Below are positions 33,774 to 44,945 of a stretch of DNA of 64,000 nt, piece after piece. Each line of letters begins with the position of its first letter. The stretch's first letter is position 1. The notes beneath the pieces are model-generated. The model made no database searches, was not told the DNA's origin, and saw nothing but the letters and a program-made list of their open reading frames with translations. Origin of the DNA: Furcasterigmium furcatum (Eukaryota > Ascomycota > Sordariomycetes > Glomerellales > Plectosphaerellaceae); contig BCIA01000003.1 in NCBI GenBank assembly GCA_001599815.1, positions 2,294,001-2,358,000 on the forward strand. The letters run 5' to 3'. Position numbers and translations under genes: made by a program.

Positions 33774-35599
33774 CGTAGCACAGCTGGATCTTACTCGTGA
33801 AAGTGTGTTGATGGTTGCTTAGATGAGTATCGGTTGTTCCGTTTGCGTCTATACTCGCGTCCGAGATGAAGAACGCCAGAACGACAGGATGCAGGAAGGA
33901 GACGCTGGGATCTGTAGCGACAGTGAAGGTAAATATGACAGGGAGTTCAACGGAGCTCAACTCTGGAGAAACAAAGGCCAACCCTCATGGGGGTACCACA
34001 CACTCTTGGACCAACGAAGGGGGTGCCATTCAGTACCTATATACGAATCCCGTGTCCCAAGGAAAGGAACTTCCCCGCGAGGGGTACCCGCGTAGCACCC
34101 GACACCAGAATCGTTCATCTACATAGGCTGACATGAAGAAAGTTTCTCGGGTTCGGCTGTACCTCCAACGGACCGACGTGTCAACTCCCTGTCAGGCACT
34201 TCGACCCGGGGCAGCAAGGAACGGTCGAGGGCAGAACACCATTGCTACATTCCAGAAATAAACGATGCGGACGCTAATCATTTCCAGGGCCTAATAGCAT
34301 CCCGAAGGCAAGGGGCTGCAGGGTATTCTTATCTCGCTCCCGCGACGTGACGCCCGGAAAGGTGACTAGCTCCTCGAAGCTGACGGGTCGTGCCTTTGTC
34401 TCCGACACCAAACCAACAAACGACTGGGCAGTCTCGAGGGGGCGTCAGCCGATTCATGGCCGAATTTATCAAGCTCATGGCTCGAATAAAGCACTCGTTC
34501 ACTGTCTTGATCTAATAGGCGTAGCAGTGGGAGTCTCGACTGACGTGTAGTCCTTACATGGCAAACGGAATGCAAACGACTAGAGACTCAAACACCAGCA
34601 CCACATACAAGGATACGGATGGCCAAGCGACACACTCTCTCGGCTCCGCATAGCTGGAGTTATGCATGCGATACAGTCGGGTACTGCGGGAGTTGTGACG
34701 GAGTATCCCCAGGCCTTCTCAACTCAGCATAGACACCTCACCTCGTACCCCTTTCCGCAAGTCGCCACACAATCCGGCCCGATGGACCCCCATCCTCGGA
34801 AACCGCCTGCAGCCAGCCTGCGGGATGCCGTGTGCCTGGTTCTCCTCGGCGCCGCGTCGGCCGCAATGCGACCACACACCTCCCCAAGGGAAAATCCTCG
34901 CTGGGACAGCGCGCTGCCCCCTCGGCCCCTTGACCCAACTCACCGTTGGTTTCGTGTCAGTCCGCGACCATGTCGTGTAACCGTCTATGTGGGGTGCCTG
35001 TGGCCAGGCTCGTCCGTATCCTGGTGCACATGTGTGCTGAGCGGCTCCAGATTCCAGGACCTTTTCGAGCGAGCTGTGCTGCTGCTCGTCACCCTCGAAG
35101 GAGGTTGTGATCCGGTCCTGAGGCGGCCGAGATGAGGCGCTTCACTGTGATCCATCTTTTGTTGGTAATTTTGACGCTGAACTCGACATGAAGCTGCAGA
35201 TGAGATGAGATGGCATGAGGTGAAAACTGTTGAAAATGTATGTGGTAATAAATATAGCAAGGTACAGGTATACGTCCGCGCCGTATCAATGCTCCATGGA
35301 CGCCGCGACGCTTTTCCTTGCCACCATGAGCCGTCGTAAGTGGTATTGTGCTCCAGAGGTAGAACTGTCCCATGCAGCCATGTCCGGTCCTGCGCCTTGG
35401 GGGTCCCGAAAGTGGCCTCATCCGACTCGATATATGCAAGAACCCTAGATGCCCTAACGGGGAACGCCGTCGCAATGCCTGTGCAACCGTGCCCCAAGAA
35501 GATGCTGCCCAGCAAGAATCGCGCCGGGAATCCATATACAAAGGAAAAGCTGCCCAACGTCCTATATGTACAATTAAAGCTGATGCGGGTCTCTACGCA
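33774..35599. other. Gene-poor region between the small secreted protein and SprT genes
   Basis: 1.8 kb. Only short overlapping frames are present, without domains. The first few hundred bases are the promoter of the small secreted protein gene, and the last few hundred the 3' flank of the SprT-like gene. Confidence 0.4.
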
Positions 35600-37048
35600 T
35601 CAATCAACGTATGGTGAGCCTGTCGTGCTGGGGTGGTAGGTTGGGCTCTGTGAGAGTGTCCGTCTCTCGTGGTGTGTCCAGAGCGCTGGTGAGCCCTGAA
35701 CCAGGTGGTGAAGGTGAGGGTTGAACTGGTGATGGTGATGTGTACCGGTGTCAGCGGCGGCGGTGGAAGGCAGGTCTGGTGTGATGACCCATTGTACAGG
35801 TCGCGGGACAATCTCGGGTGAGTCCTGATGTGTGTCGTAGTGGTGGAACTGTGGTGTTGATGAAGCATCGTGCTGAGGTCTGCCAATGTTCTCCCGGCGG
35901 TCGGCAACATACAAGTCCCACCCATCCTGCGGAAGGCGGTCATTATAGTCCAATTGTGCGGGATGATGTTGTTGTAGCTGTGGTTGTGGTTGATGCTGGT
36001 GGTGATGGTAATGATAATGAGGATGATAAGGCGTCACATAGTCGTAGTCCTCGGGTAAATGAGCTGTCTGAGAACAGTGCTCCTCTTCCTCTTCCTCTCC
36101 GTGTTGCTTAAAGTCATCGAGGTCGGCCTCCATGTTTTGCAGGTGCAAAGTGTCCGATCCGGCCCATTGATCGATGAGCTCGGCGACCCGACGAAACCCG
36201 GCGGTATGCCCGCCGCAGTGCCGGGCCTTGAAACCGCAGCAGATGAATAAATAGCTGTGGATGAGCTCATGCAGAAATGTGGAGATGAGCAGCCGTCGGT
36301 TGTACTTCTTGTCGTTCAATATCGGATGCGAGAGCACGATGAGCGTTTCGAAACCCTTTTGAAGCCGAGACCGTCGCAGCGCGGTGGTGCCGATGATCTG
36401 GTTCTGATATTGGGCGCTGGACGAGTGAGACCAGTCCCAGGTGACCCGTCGCGAAAGCCGACCATAGAAGAAAATCTCGTTGGCGGCAGAGAAGATGCTC
36501 TCCAGGGCCGCGTTGTCGATGGAGAACTCGGCGTCACGGGACCGGGGCTGGATGAGACTTCGGAGGATCCGCTCATGCCGGGAGCGGTGTGCCCTCCGGC
36601 GATAGTTCAGCAGGTGCTTCTCCACCAGCCAGGCCGCCTTGTCATCGTCCAGAAGCTCATTGTCTTCGTACGCAAAGGTCGTGTAGATGGAGGAGTCGGA
36701 TGAGATGGACAGGCCGGACTCGGTGCGCTCCATGGCACATGAGGACGGCTCGCTTGCGCCTCTTGCAACTGGGGGCTCCGGGAGTGGCGAGGCCGATTCC
36801 CGAAGAACGAGAAACGGCACCGTCGACGTAGACGGGGTTTCGGGGAACCCAAAATGATGAGTATCAGAGTCGAGTCCTATGGCGGTCCTGAACCGTTTGC
36901 GTTCCCGCGATTCCTCATATTCGTGGTAGTCAGAGCCATCGGAGTGACTGACGCGACGTTTGCCACCGTCAAGGTAGGGGTAGGGGTGATGGGCGAGCCG
37001 CTCGCCGGTGTTCGGCCATGGCTCTGCACCGACACCCCGCGACGCCAT
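35600..37048 (-). CDS. SprT-like zinc metalloprotease-domain protein
   Basis: Single-exon gene, 482 residues. The SprT-like domain spans roughly 165-310: ESIFSAANEIFFYGRLSRRVTWDW at its start, the zinc-binding HELIH at about 259-263 within STFLHELIHSYLF, and a third zinc ligand in the HCGGHTAGF block. Family members such as SPRTN cleave DNA-protein crosslinks, but this fungal version has no visible PCNA or ubiquitin-binding motif, so the role is uncertain. The N-terminus is Ser/Pro-rich. The C-terminal ~150 residues are strikingly His/Gln/Pro-rich (runs such as YHPHYHYHHHQHQ) and probably disordered or metal-binding. An upstream intergenic region of 3.9 kb follows on its 5' side. Confidence 0.85.
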   Translation of the reverse strand: MASRGVGAEPWPNTGERLAHHPYPYLDGGKRRVSHSDGSDYHEYEESRERKRFRTAIGLDSDTHHFGFPETPSTSTVPFLVLRESASPLPEPPVARGASEPSSCAMERTESGLSISSDSSIYTTFAYEDNELLDDDKAAWLVEKHLLNYRRRAHRSRHERILRSLIQPRSRDAEFSIDNAALESIFSAANEIFFYGRLSRRVTWDWSHSSSAQYQNQIIGTTALRRSRLQKGFETLIVLSHPILNDKKYNRRLLISTFLHELIHSYLFICCGFKARHCGGHTAGFRRVAELIDQWAGSDTLHLQNMEADLDDFKQHGEEEEEEHCSQTAHLPEDYDYVTPYHPHYHYHHHQHQPQPQLQQHHPAQLDYNDRLPQDGWDLYVADRRENIGRPQHDASSTPQFHHYDTHQDSPEIVPRPVQWVITPDLPSTAAADTGTHHHHQFNPHLHHLVQGSPALWTHHERRTLSQSPTYHPSTTGSPYVD

Positions 37049-40000
37049 TGAGCGAAGTCTGGTAGATGGAGACCATTCGAGGTCGGTGTGGACTCAGGTT
37101 GATGCCGAGATGTTGACTGTTTCGCACGGGGACATAATGTTTGTTGGGTGTTCTGTTGACTCGGGCAGCGAAGATGTGGCCGAGGGGCCTCAACGGGTTA
37201 AAGGGGACGGATTGGGTGTGAGAAAGGAATGCAGACGGTGGAGAATCGGGCTTCGACAACTGCTGCTCTCACCCACTCGCGACTTGCATGACAAGTATGG
37301 ACGAATGGTGAAGGAGGATGAGGAGGCAATGATTCAGGATTGCCAAACTGGTTCGTCGGGGAACCCTTGGCCAGAAGCGAAGGACGGACGGGGGAGAGCA
37401 ACGGCCCAAGCTCGCCTCACTCCGGGTACATCAGCATCATGATGGACATGTTTTCCGTGGGTTCGGTGGATACGTTTCGTTGTGTTGTCCTGGGTCCAGC
37501 TCGCCTGCTGCATGGACAAACCCAGCTCTCACAGGACAGGAAAGGAGATGAGGAAGGGAGCGAGACTCCTGTTGCGTCTGCGTGCAGTCTGCGGCGGACG
37601 TTGGGCGGCCTGTCAGATGAGCGAGGCCAACCCCTGTCTCCGGATTCCCAACGAAGCGGGCAACGGGTCGCACTGAAGCGGTGTGCAGGTCCTTGAGGCT
37701 AGTGCGGGTGCGGACGCAGAGCGGCTGCACAACGCATGCTTCCCATTGCATTGCTTCCAGAGAGGGGCGCCCTGCTAATGTTGCCAATGTCTGAGGTGAG
37801 GCACAGCTGTTCAATAATCTCAGCGGAGCGGCGCCCGGTACGAGTAGTCCTGGGCTGTCCGTGTTCCCGAGCGAGGTGCTGGCGCCCCCCGGACAGGGAT
37901 ACGCCGACTTGACGATGGATTAGCTCAACACCGGACAGAGTCACAGAGCCAAAGTCCATGACGATCAACGGGGCGGTTCGCTCTATCGAGGAGTCGTGGG
38001 TGCAGGTCGCAGTCACGCTTCAGGCCCGGATCGCACATCCGCCAAGGCGTCACCCCTCCTCCCCTCCCAAAAGAAACAATTGGAGGCGGGATCGAAGCAC
38101 CCAGGAGCGGGAGGCGGCGTGGTGTTTGACAGATCTGGGCCCCGTACGATTGGCGGTCGAGGACGCTGGGTGCCGTGTCGGCAAAGCTGGTTGGTTGCCT
38201 CACCTTGCACAAGAGCCAATCCCTGCCGCAGGTACTCGACCGCCTTGCTTTCTTGAGGCTGTCCAGACTCCCGACTCCTGGCCACTCAGTGGAAGGCTGG
38301 CAGCAAGCCCCCGACTGCCAGCCAGAACCCCGGTCGTACAGCTCCGCCGGACGTTGGGCCACGCACGGTCGTTCCGAGGAAGGATCCTCGTGCCTGCTGT
38401 TGATGCTGTCGTGGGTTCCGCGGGTCCAGTCATCTCGGATGCGTGGCGAGCTCGAGTCGCAGCCAGACCAGCCTGATATAAAGCGGTCGACTCGGCTCGC
38501 TGATGCACCTCAGGATGGACAGCCAACGACGATGCAAGCTGAGGTCGACAATGACAGCTGCCGTGCTCCTCTGGTGCAGCTGGCTGTGGTACAGCACCTC
38601 GACAGCCCGGCCTGCACCTCGCCTTGTCTTGCTTGCTGGCTGGCCTGCCGCCGCTATCCATTTGGGGGCAGGGCCAAGACAGCCAGCTGTTGATGACCGA
38701 GTTGCCACAGGACGGACGGACGACAATTCCACTACTCCGTGACGAGATCCGGAAACGTGTCGGGATGTTGCTTGTAGGCTATTTCGGTCAAATAGCCCTG
38801 CCCGACAGTTTGTGGGCAGAGCATCGAGCGGGGTGACGAGATTGAGGCGCCCATGTTGCTTGAGCCTTTCGTCATTTGACTTAGTTCTCGGCTGTTATGT
38901 CGAGGGAACTCATGCTGCGGGGTTGATCTGAACTTATAGCCCTGCCCATGTCAAAGTGCTGAGACAGGTGAGGCGATCTCGGTGACGAAGATCCAACTGT
39001 GGCTCAAACGGCGATCCAAAGTGATGTTTCTTCTGCGACATTATGATAAGTGCCACTGCATTTCCACTCGTGTACGACACCACCCTGAGATATGCTGAAC
39101 AGCCAGCCCCTAAGTAATTTGACTCAACGAAGTCGACTTCCTATGCAGAAACGAAAGATGGAAAGTCGAGCAGCCAGTCCCTGTCAACCACACTTGGACA
39201 CCATCAGTTAGATGCTTATCGGAACCCACCCCGCTTATCGGAAAACAACGCTAGCCACTTCAGAGTGCACTCAGAATGGTCCAAGCGCCCGTGATGCATC
39301 TCCACAAAGCGTTAGCGCCATGCCAGCGCTCGGACCATATCCGGACGAGCTCGAAGAGCCGCTTCTGCACCTTCCCTCTAACTTCACGTCATGAGATCGT
39401 GAGAGCCATTGCCAAAGACGCGACGCCTGCTCTTTCCCACTTTGTCTGCTTCTGCCTCAGTCTCTTGGACTAGAACGCGTCCTGTTTACGTCTGCATCCT
39501 CGAAGTGGCTTAGCGCCGCCCGACACGGTCCGCGTGACCGCGTTCTTTCCATTCACCTTTGTTTCGATACTTTTCTGGGCCACGACTAGATCTTTGCATT
39601 TGCATAAAGCCCGATGCAGCTGTCATCAAAGTCGATGATCCCGCCGCATTTCCATGGTCGATCAAGCCACGGGTTACTAATACAGCCCCTTTTCTCCAGA
39701 CCGTCCTGGACATCAGCCACCCATCCTTCTCTCCCAGACCACTTATTTCACCAATATCTTTCGTCTCCATGTCCATCCATTTCATATTGCCCTTTTAGTC
39801 CTGGGACCTGGGACATGCGTTGTCTGGCTGATGACAACTCCATGTCCCCGATTTGCCCGGCCTCAAGACTGGAATTCTCTTCCGGTCAAGTGAAGAACCT
39901 CGCCAGATCTGACCACACCTCCCCCTTGCTAAGGATGTGGTTGTACATGTCAGACTTCTGGCTCGAGTCCTAGCAAGAGAGCCAGATGAAAGACGGCCTT

Positions 40001-40910
40001 CTTAGGAATATCCATATAAGACCGATTGCAGAGCAAGCCTCGGATGATCTAGATCTCTAATTCGGCCTCCTCGCTGTTCAAGCAACAACCGTCTGAGCAG
40101 CCGGGTCTCTCCAGTCTTCCTCGGCTACTTGGCTGGGGCCTCCAGAGCTTGTCAGACTCGCCTCTCTGCATCCAACGTCAGCTTCAACACTTCTCCAACG
40201 GCAGTTCGTATGGAGTCACTGACCATTTCAAGCCAAACCAGCTTTCCAGCTTCACCCTCAGGCAACCCGAACCCACTGACATGGAGCTGTTCTGTTGACA
40301 CTGCCAGCCGCCAGCCGCCGGCCGCCGGGTGCCCCTCGCCCTGCCGGCCCCGACCCGCTCCGTCGCCGGGTCGATCATAGTAGCCATGTCAACCAACATC
40401 TGCCCCGTGTAAGCCGGGGCCGCCATCGTCCTGACGAGGAAATCAGCCACCCGCCGGATCCGACTCCTTCCCTCGCCCTCTTTCCTTGTGACATATGAAG
40501 AGGCATATATCAGCCATTGCCCGTGCCCGAGAGGCAGGTGCTGGACTCACTGGCCGTAGATCCGTTGCCCTAGATCCCCCATCCGGTATTAGCGTAGTTC
40601 TGATCTCCTGCAACACTCGAGGCTCATGATCCCTCATCCTCTTCCTCCTCCCACCCAGCCTTGACGCGTCTGTTGTGTTATCTCCCACTTCGCCCACTCC
40701 AACGCGCCCAGCAGATACTTCCTCCACTTCTTCTGCTTCGTCTCAACCACACCACGACCTCTCTTTGGTGTTGTTTTGCCCTGTTCCTCACCCCGAGCCA
40801 CCTCCACGATTCCGATTCACTCACCTGCACCCCCTTTATCCCTCTCAGTCACTCGCGCCCGAGCATTTCGACAAAGGCTGGATCGTCGGAAGATCTTGGA
40901 ACCCCCTGAG
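37049..40910. other. Large intergenic region with no recognised gene
   Basis: 3.86 kb between the starts of two divergent genes, long for this compact genome. I read both strands and found only short frames without domains or convincing splice pairs. About 37,400-38,700 is GC-rich and frame-rich on both strands; 38,800-40,000 is more AT-rich. A CT-rich leader (about 40,640-40,900) precedes the gene starting at 40,911. It may hold a non-coding RNA or long regulatory DNA, but nothing in the sequence proves it. Confidence 0.4.
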
Positions 40911-43493
40911 ATGTCGGACTCTCACGAGGTATGTCCCCAGACACTTGGCGTCCATCGATCCGGTCGCTGACTCCCACAGAACCGCGCCGAGCGGTCTATC
41001 ACGCCCAACAAGCTGTACAGCACGTACGGCGAAGCACACAGAAACATCGCGGCACGCGGACAAGACACGCCTCGCAACAGCGATGATGGTGTCGACGGTC
41101 GCGAGACTCTCCCGACGTCCCCTGACACGATCGGTACCGAGCAACCGTCCACTCCCAACTTGACCATCTTCCGTGGCCGCATTCAAGAAGACCTTCATGA
41201 AGATCAATTCCATGAAGACCAGTTCCCCTTCGACAATCATCCTCCAGTCGGCATTCGTGATGATCAATTCCACGAAGACCAGTTCCCCTTCGACAATCGC
41301 CCGGTCGGCATCCGTCCCGTGCACCTCACTGAAGATGACGCCGAGTATCAGCTTCCCGTGCTTCCGGCCGCCACATATGACCCGCGCTCCCCTGGCCAAA
41401 TGAAGAACTTCGGCATTCCCCAACACTGCTCTCCCGTCATGAAGAAAGAGGATGTGTATGAAGAGTTCCCGACCTTTCACAGCGAGACTTCTCACCCGGA
41501 CGTGGTCAGCCAAGCTCCCGGTCGCCCCGTTACCCGTCAGTACCAGAGACCCCCTGGCCATGAATTCATGCTTCCGAGGGACAGACACTCCGACGAGTCA
41601 CTTGACGAGGACGAGTATGCCGTCAGCTGGGACTCTGACCAGGGCCGATACCGCTTCCTCAAGAAGGGCGCCGAGAAGGAAGTCTCTCAGGCTCTCCGGC
41701 AGTACACTGGTAACAGTCAGCCTTCCGTCGGTACCGTCGTCGACCAGAACGCCGACGAGCACTCATCTGAAGCACCCTTCCGTCGATCCGTTGCCCATTA
41801 CTTTTCTTCTGAAGTCCCCTTCTCTTCTTCCCAGGCACCTTTCACTTCGTCTGAAGCCTGCTTCCCCTCCCCTTACAATGCCCCTGCCCGTGACCCGGCC
41901 CCTCTGGCCGCCGATGAGAGGCGCGCGCGTCGTGGCATGAACTTTTACAACAATGCCGCCATCCAGTCGGGCTGGCAGACACCAGACAACGGCATTAGAG
42001 TGCCCACGTCTCCTCCCCCTCCGACCAGCTCTGGCCGTGTCGAGTACGCCAAAGCGAAGCCCTGGAGCAGCCTGTCCCTCGAGCAGCTCAGCAATGTCCC
42101 TCTTGACGACCTCAATGCTATGCAGTCTGTCAGAGATGCCAACCGAGACGAGCGCGATGATTGGGAGACCGTTACCGACGAACGTGCCGGATCCTGCCGA
42201 CCTTACCACAACACCCCTATGGGCAAGCGTACCGGTGGCAGCAGCATCGCCGACTACTCCGACCGTCTTCTTCCCGAGGGCACCCGTGATTTCGGCACCG
42301 ACCAGCACCGCATCAGGGATCCCGCCTGGTGGGAGAAGCCCAGCGCTACCGTCCCGAAGGGTTCGATGAAGGCGACCGAGGGTACCGCCGTGTCCGGATT
42401 CATGACTTTCCCCGGCATGCAGTCTCCTGATCCCGCACTCGAGGCATTCAATGGTGAGTTGCATCTCTTCCTTTCTTCTTCTTTTCTTTTAGTCCAGCGT
42501 TAACGCTTGACTCAGTGGGCTTTGTCCCTAACCAAGTCACAGTCAGAGAGAGGGACGCGCAGATAATGCTGAACAACAGCTACCGTCATCGCGGGGACGA
42601 CTCACAGTATGCCGACGCCGTCGAGCTCACCGATCTCCATGCCGGTCGTGAAAGCACTGTCGCGAGGGATGCCGAGAACTCCGCTCAGAGATCCTGGTTG
42701 CCATTCCGCTGGAGCAAGGTGAAGAAGGAAGTCGGCGCGCAGCAGGCGCAGCGTGACGCGGAGCTTGCTGAGTTGGAGCCCCGTCCGCTTGGCCGCCCCC
42801 TTTCCGGTTTCAACCTCCCCTTCGACGTGATCGAGCTCGAAGACGCCCGCCGAATCCAGGCGCACCACCGCGCGAGCGGCCTCGAGGACCAGAGCGAGAC
42901 GGGAAACTTCGTCTTCCACCACTCCATGGTCAACCGCCCGCCGAGGAGGCTCACCGCCGCGTCGAACCCGCGCAGACCTGCCCTGAACGCCGGCCCCGAT
43001 TACTACACGCCCCTAAGCCCGACCACCGGCCAGATGATCCAACCCGGCGGCTCCCGCCTCCCCAACCTGTCCCCCCAATGTGAGTTCCCGCCTGATTCAC
43101 GCGCCTTCCGCGAACATTCGCTGACCGTCCGCAGCTGCCCAGTTCCAGTTCAACCTCCCGCAAGCAGAAACCGACCTCGCAATCCGCTTAGTCAGCGAAG
43201 GCGACCAGTTCCCCGGCCCGCCCAAGCAGGCACACCTCCGAGGCAACAACATCATCGGCCAGGGAAGGAGGAGCGTAACCTCCCAAACCGATAACTCGGA
43301 GTTTGGCATCCTCCCGCCGCCCAACCCCCTCCCCTTAGCCCCCCAGGACATCCAGAGGATCAACACCCTCTTCCACTTCCTCGTATTCCTCAACCTCGTG
43401 CCCGGCCTCGGCATCGCGGTCGTGGGGTGCAGGTGGTGGCCTGACCTCGTCCTGGGGGTCACAAGGGGAAGGGCCGAAACGATCCTCACCTAG
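40911..43493 (+). CDS. Fungal-specific protein with C-terminal membrane segment, unknown function
   Basis: Exons are 40911-40928, 40980-42453, 42516-43079 and 43135-43493. Introns of 51, 62 and 55 nt have GTATGT/GTGAGT donors, and all phases close. The first exon is only 18 nt (MSDSHE). The product is 804 residues, mostly hydrophilic, Pro/Asp/Arg-rich and probably disordered. It contains a 20-residue tandem duplication (DQFHEDQFPFDN twice; 60-bp repeat starting at 41202 and 41262). The C-terminus has a hydrophobic segment (INTLFHFLVFLNLVPGLGIAVV). The frame ends at TAG 43491-43493, yet the same frame continues for 31 more residues with a second perfect membrane helix (FLFWQAGLIVVAALLAV) to TAG 43587-43589. 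I do not recognise the family. It may be a tail-anchored or hairpin membrane protein. Confidence 0.75.
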
Positions 43494-43589
43494 CAGGTGA
43501 GGTTTCTCTTCTGGCAGGCGGGCCTGATCGTCGTGGCCGCCCTCCTCGCGGTGGGCTTTGGTGCTGGATACGGGGCGTCGAGGGAGTAG
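43494..43589 (+). other. In-frame coding-like extension beyond the amber codon
   Basis: Directly continues the frame of the preceding gene for 31 codons plus a stop. It encodes a hydrophobic helix followed by GYGASRE. It could be reached by stop readthrough (the stop context is UAG-CAG), by an in-frame 75-nt intron (43422-43496, weak GTGGGG donor) that removes the stop, or be the tail of a gene truncated by a point mutation. Confidence 0.55.
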
Positions 43590-43790
43590 GGCGCGCGGCG
43601 CGGGGGAAGGCAGACGTTGGTTCTCTTTTCTTTCTTGTATGGTATAGGAGATTGCTTGGGTTTCGGTTCTGGCGGGGGCAGGAGATTCCTGCCCAATACA
43701 ATGGGTTACTCTGGCTTATTAAAGTGATGTGTGCAGCTAACAACCTATAAAGTGAATTCTAGAGTATAGTAGTATAGTAGTTCTTCCTCT

Positions 43791-44720
43791 CAGTCGATGA
43801 GGCCCTAGGTCGACAAGGCTCCAACACGACAAGACGCCAACACGATGAACGCTGGGTTGATAAGATGCTGGCACGATGAGACGTCGGGTTAATTAGGCGC
43901 CCAGTCAATAAGGCGCTCAGTGGAAGAGACAGCCAGTGGAAGAGACAGCCAGTGGAAGAGACAGCCAGTGGAAGAGACAGCCAGTGGAAGAGACAGCCAG
44001 TGGAAGAGACAGCCAGTGGAAGANNNNNNNNNNNNNNNNNNNNNNNNNNNNNNNNNNNNNNNNNNNNNNNNNNNNNNNNNNNNNNNNNNNNNNNNNNNNN
44101 NNNNNNNNNNNNNNNNNNNNNNNACAGCCAGTGGAAGAGACAGCCAGTGGAAGAGACAGCCAGTGGAAGAGACAGCCAGTGGAAGAGACAGCCAGTGGAA
44201 GAGACAGCCAGTGGAAGACATGCTCAGTGGAAGCGGTTCTCACTTTAGAGAATACTTAGACAATAAGAACCTCACTCAATAAGGTCCTCAGTCGATTAGA
44301 TCTTTAGCTAACAAGATCCTCAGTCAAGGAAGTTTATCCTCAACCAGAGCCCTAGTTAATAAGACTTTTAGTCAGAGAACTTCTTCCTCGACTAGACCCT
44401 TAGTCGACCAGACCCCTGGTCAACAAGGTGCTCAGTAAATAAGGAGCCTAGTCGACAGGATGCTCAGTTAATGGGATACTCAGTCGATGGGGTGCCCAGT
44501 CGAGAAGTTTCCGAAACGACAAGAATGGTAGTTGGCAAGACGCTCACTCGAAAAGACTCTCTGTCGACGAGGCTCTCCATCGACAAGAGACTTAGACAAT
44601 AAGACGCTCGGCCAATAAGACGCGGAGTGGACAAGGAGCCCAGACGATGAGGCGCCCAGACGAAGAGGTGCTCATTCCGCGAGCGCTCTCATCAACCGGG
44701 CCTCAGACCAACAAGGTGGG
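43791..44720. repeat. 16-bp minisatellite array with homogenised core
   Basis: About 930 bp built almost wholly from 16-bp units related to CAGTCGACAAGGCGCT. The centre (43918-44233, around the assembly gap) consists of near-identical units CAGTGGAAGAGACAGC. The flanks are diverged but keep a 16-bp register with occasional 15- and 17-bp slips: 43791-43917 on the left and about 44234-44720 on the right. Including the gap this is roughly 58 units; the true number is unknown. Because 16 is not a multiple of 3, units run through all frames without stops, producing spurious open frames on both strands. Confidence 0.92.
44024..44123. other. Assembly gap (100 N)
   Basis: Exactly 100 N, the conventional placeholder for a gap of unknown size, placed inside the homogenised minisatellite core. 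The array was evidently too repetitive to assemble. Confidence 0.98.
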
Positions 44721-44945
44721 GGGTCACCGGCCTGACAAAATGGACAGGGGCACATTCCAATCGGGGACCAAAACGAGAGAGCAGTTACAATGGCTGGGAA
44801 TAGGGAAATGCGCGTGACCGCGACTGTTCTAAGATTACAAGAGTTATCAAGCACCTCGTGCCTCCACGATACAACCACCTTTTATGGCCCGCCTCTGACG
44901 CCGCGGGAGCACGCTTCTCATGCCTGTAAATGGCCGGGGGGCCGT

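Noticed and set aside
40184..40727. Minus-strand frames with a GTGAGT..GCTGAT..CAG pair upstream of the 40911 gene
   Set aside because: The splice pair does not connect two frames that both stay open, and no motif is recognisable.
43889..44282. Repetitive 'proteins' on both strands across the N gap
   Set aside because: They arise because the 16-bp minisatellite unit has no stop in any frame, and they read through 100 N.
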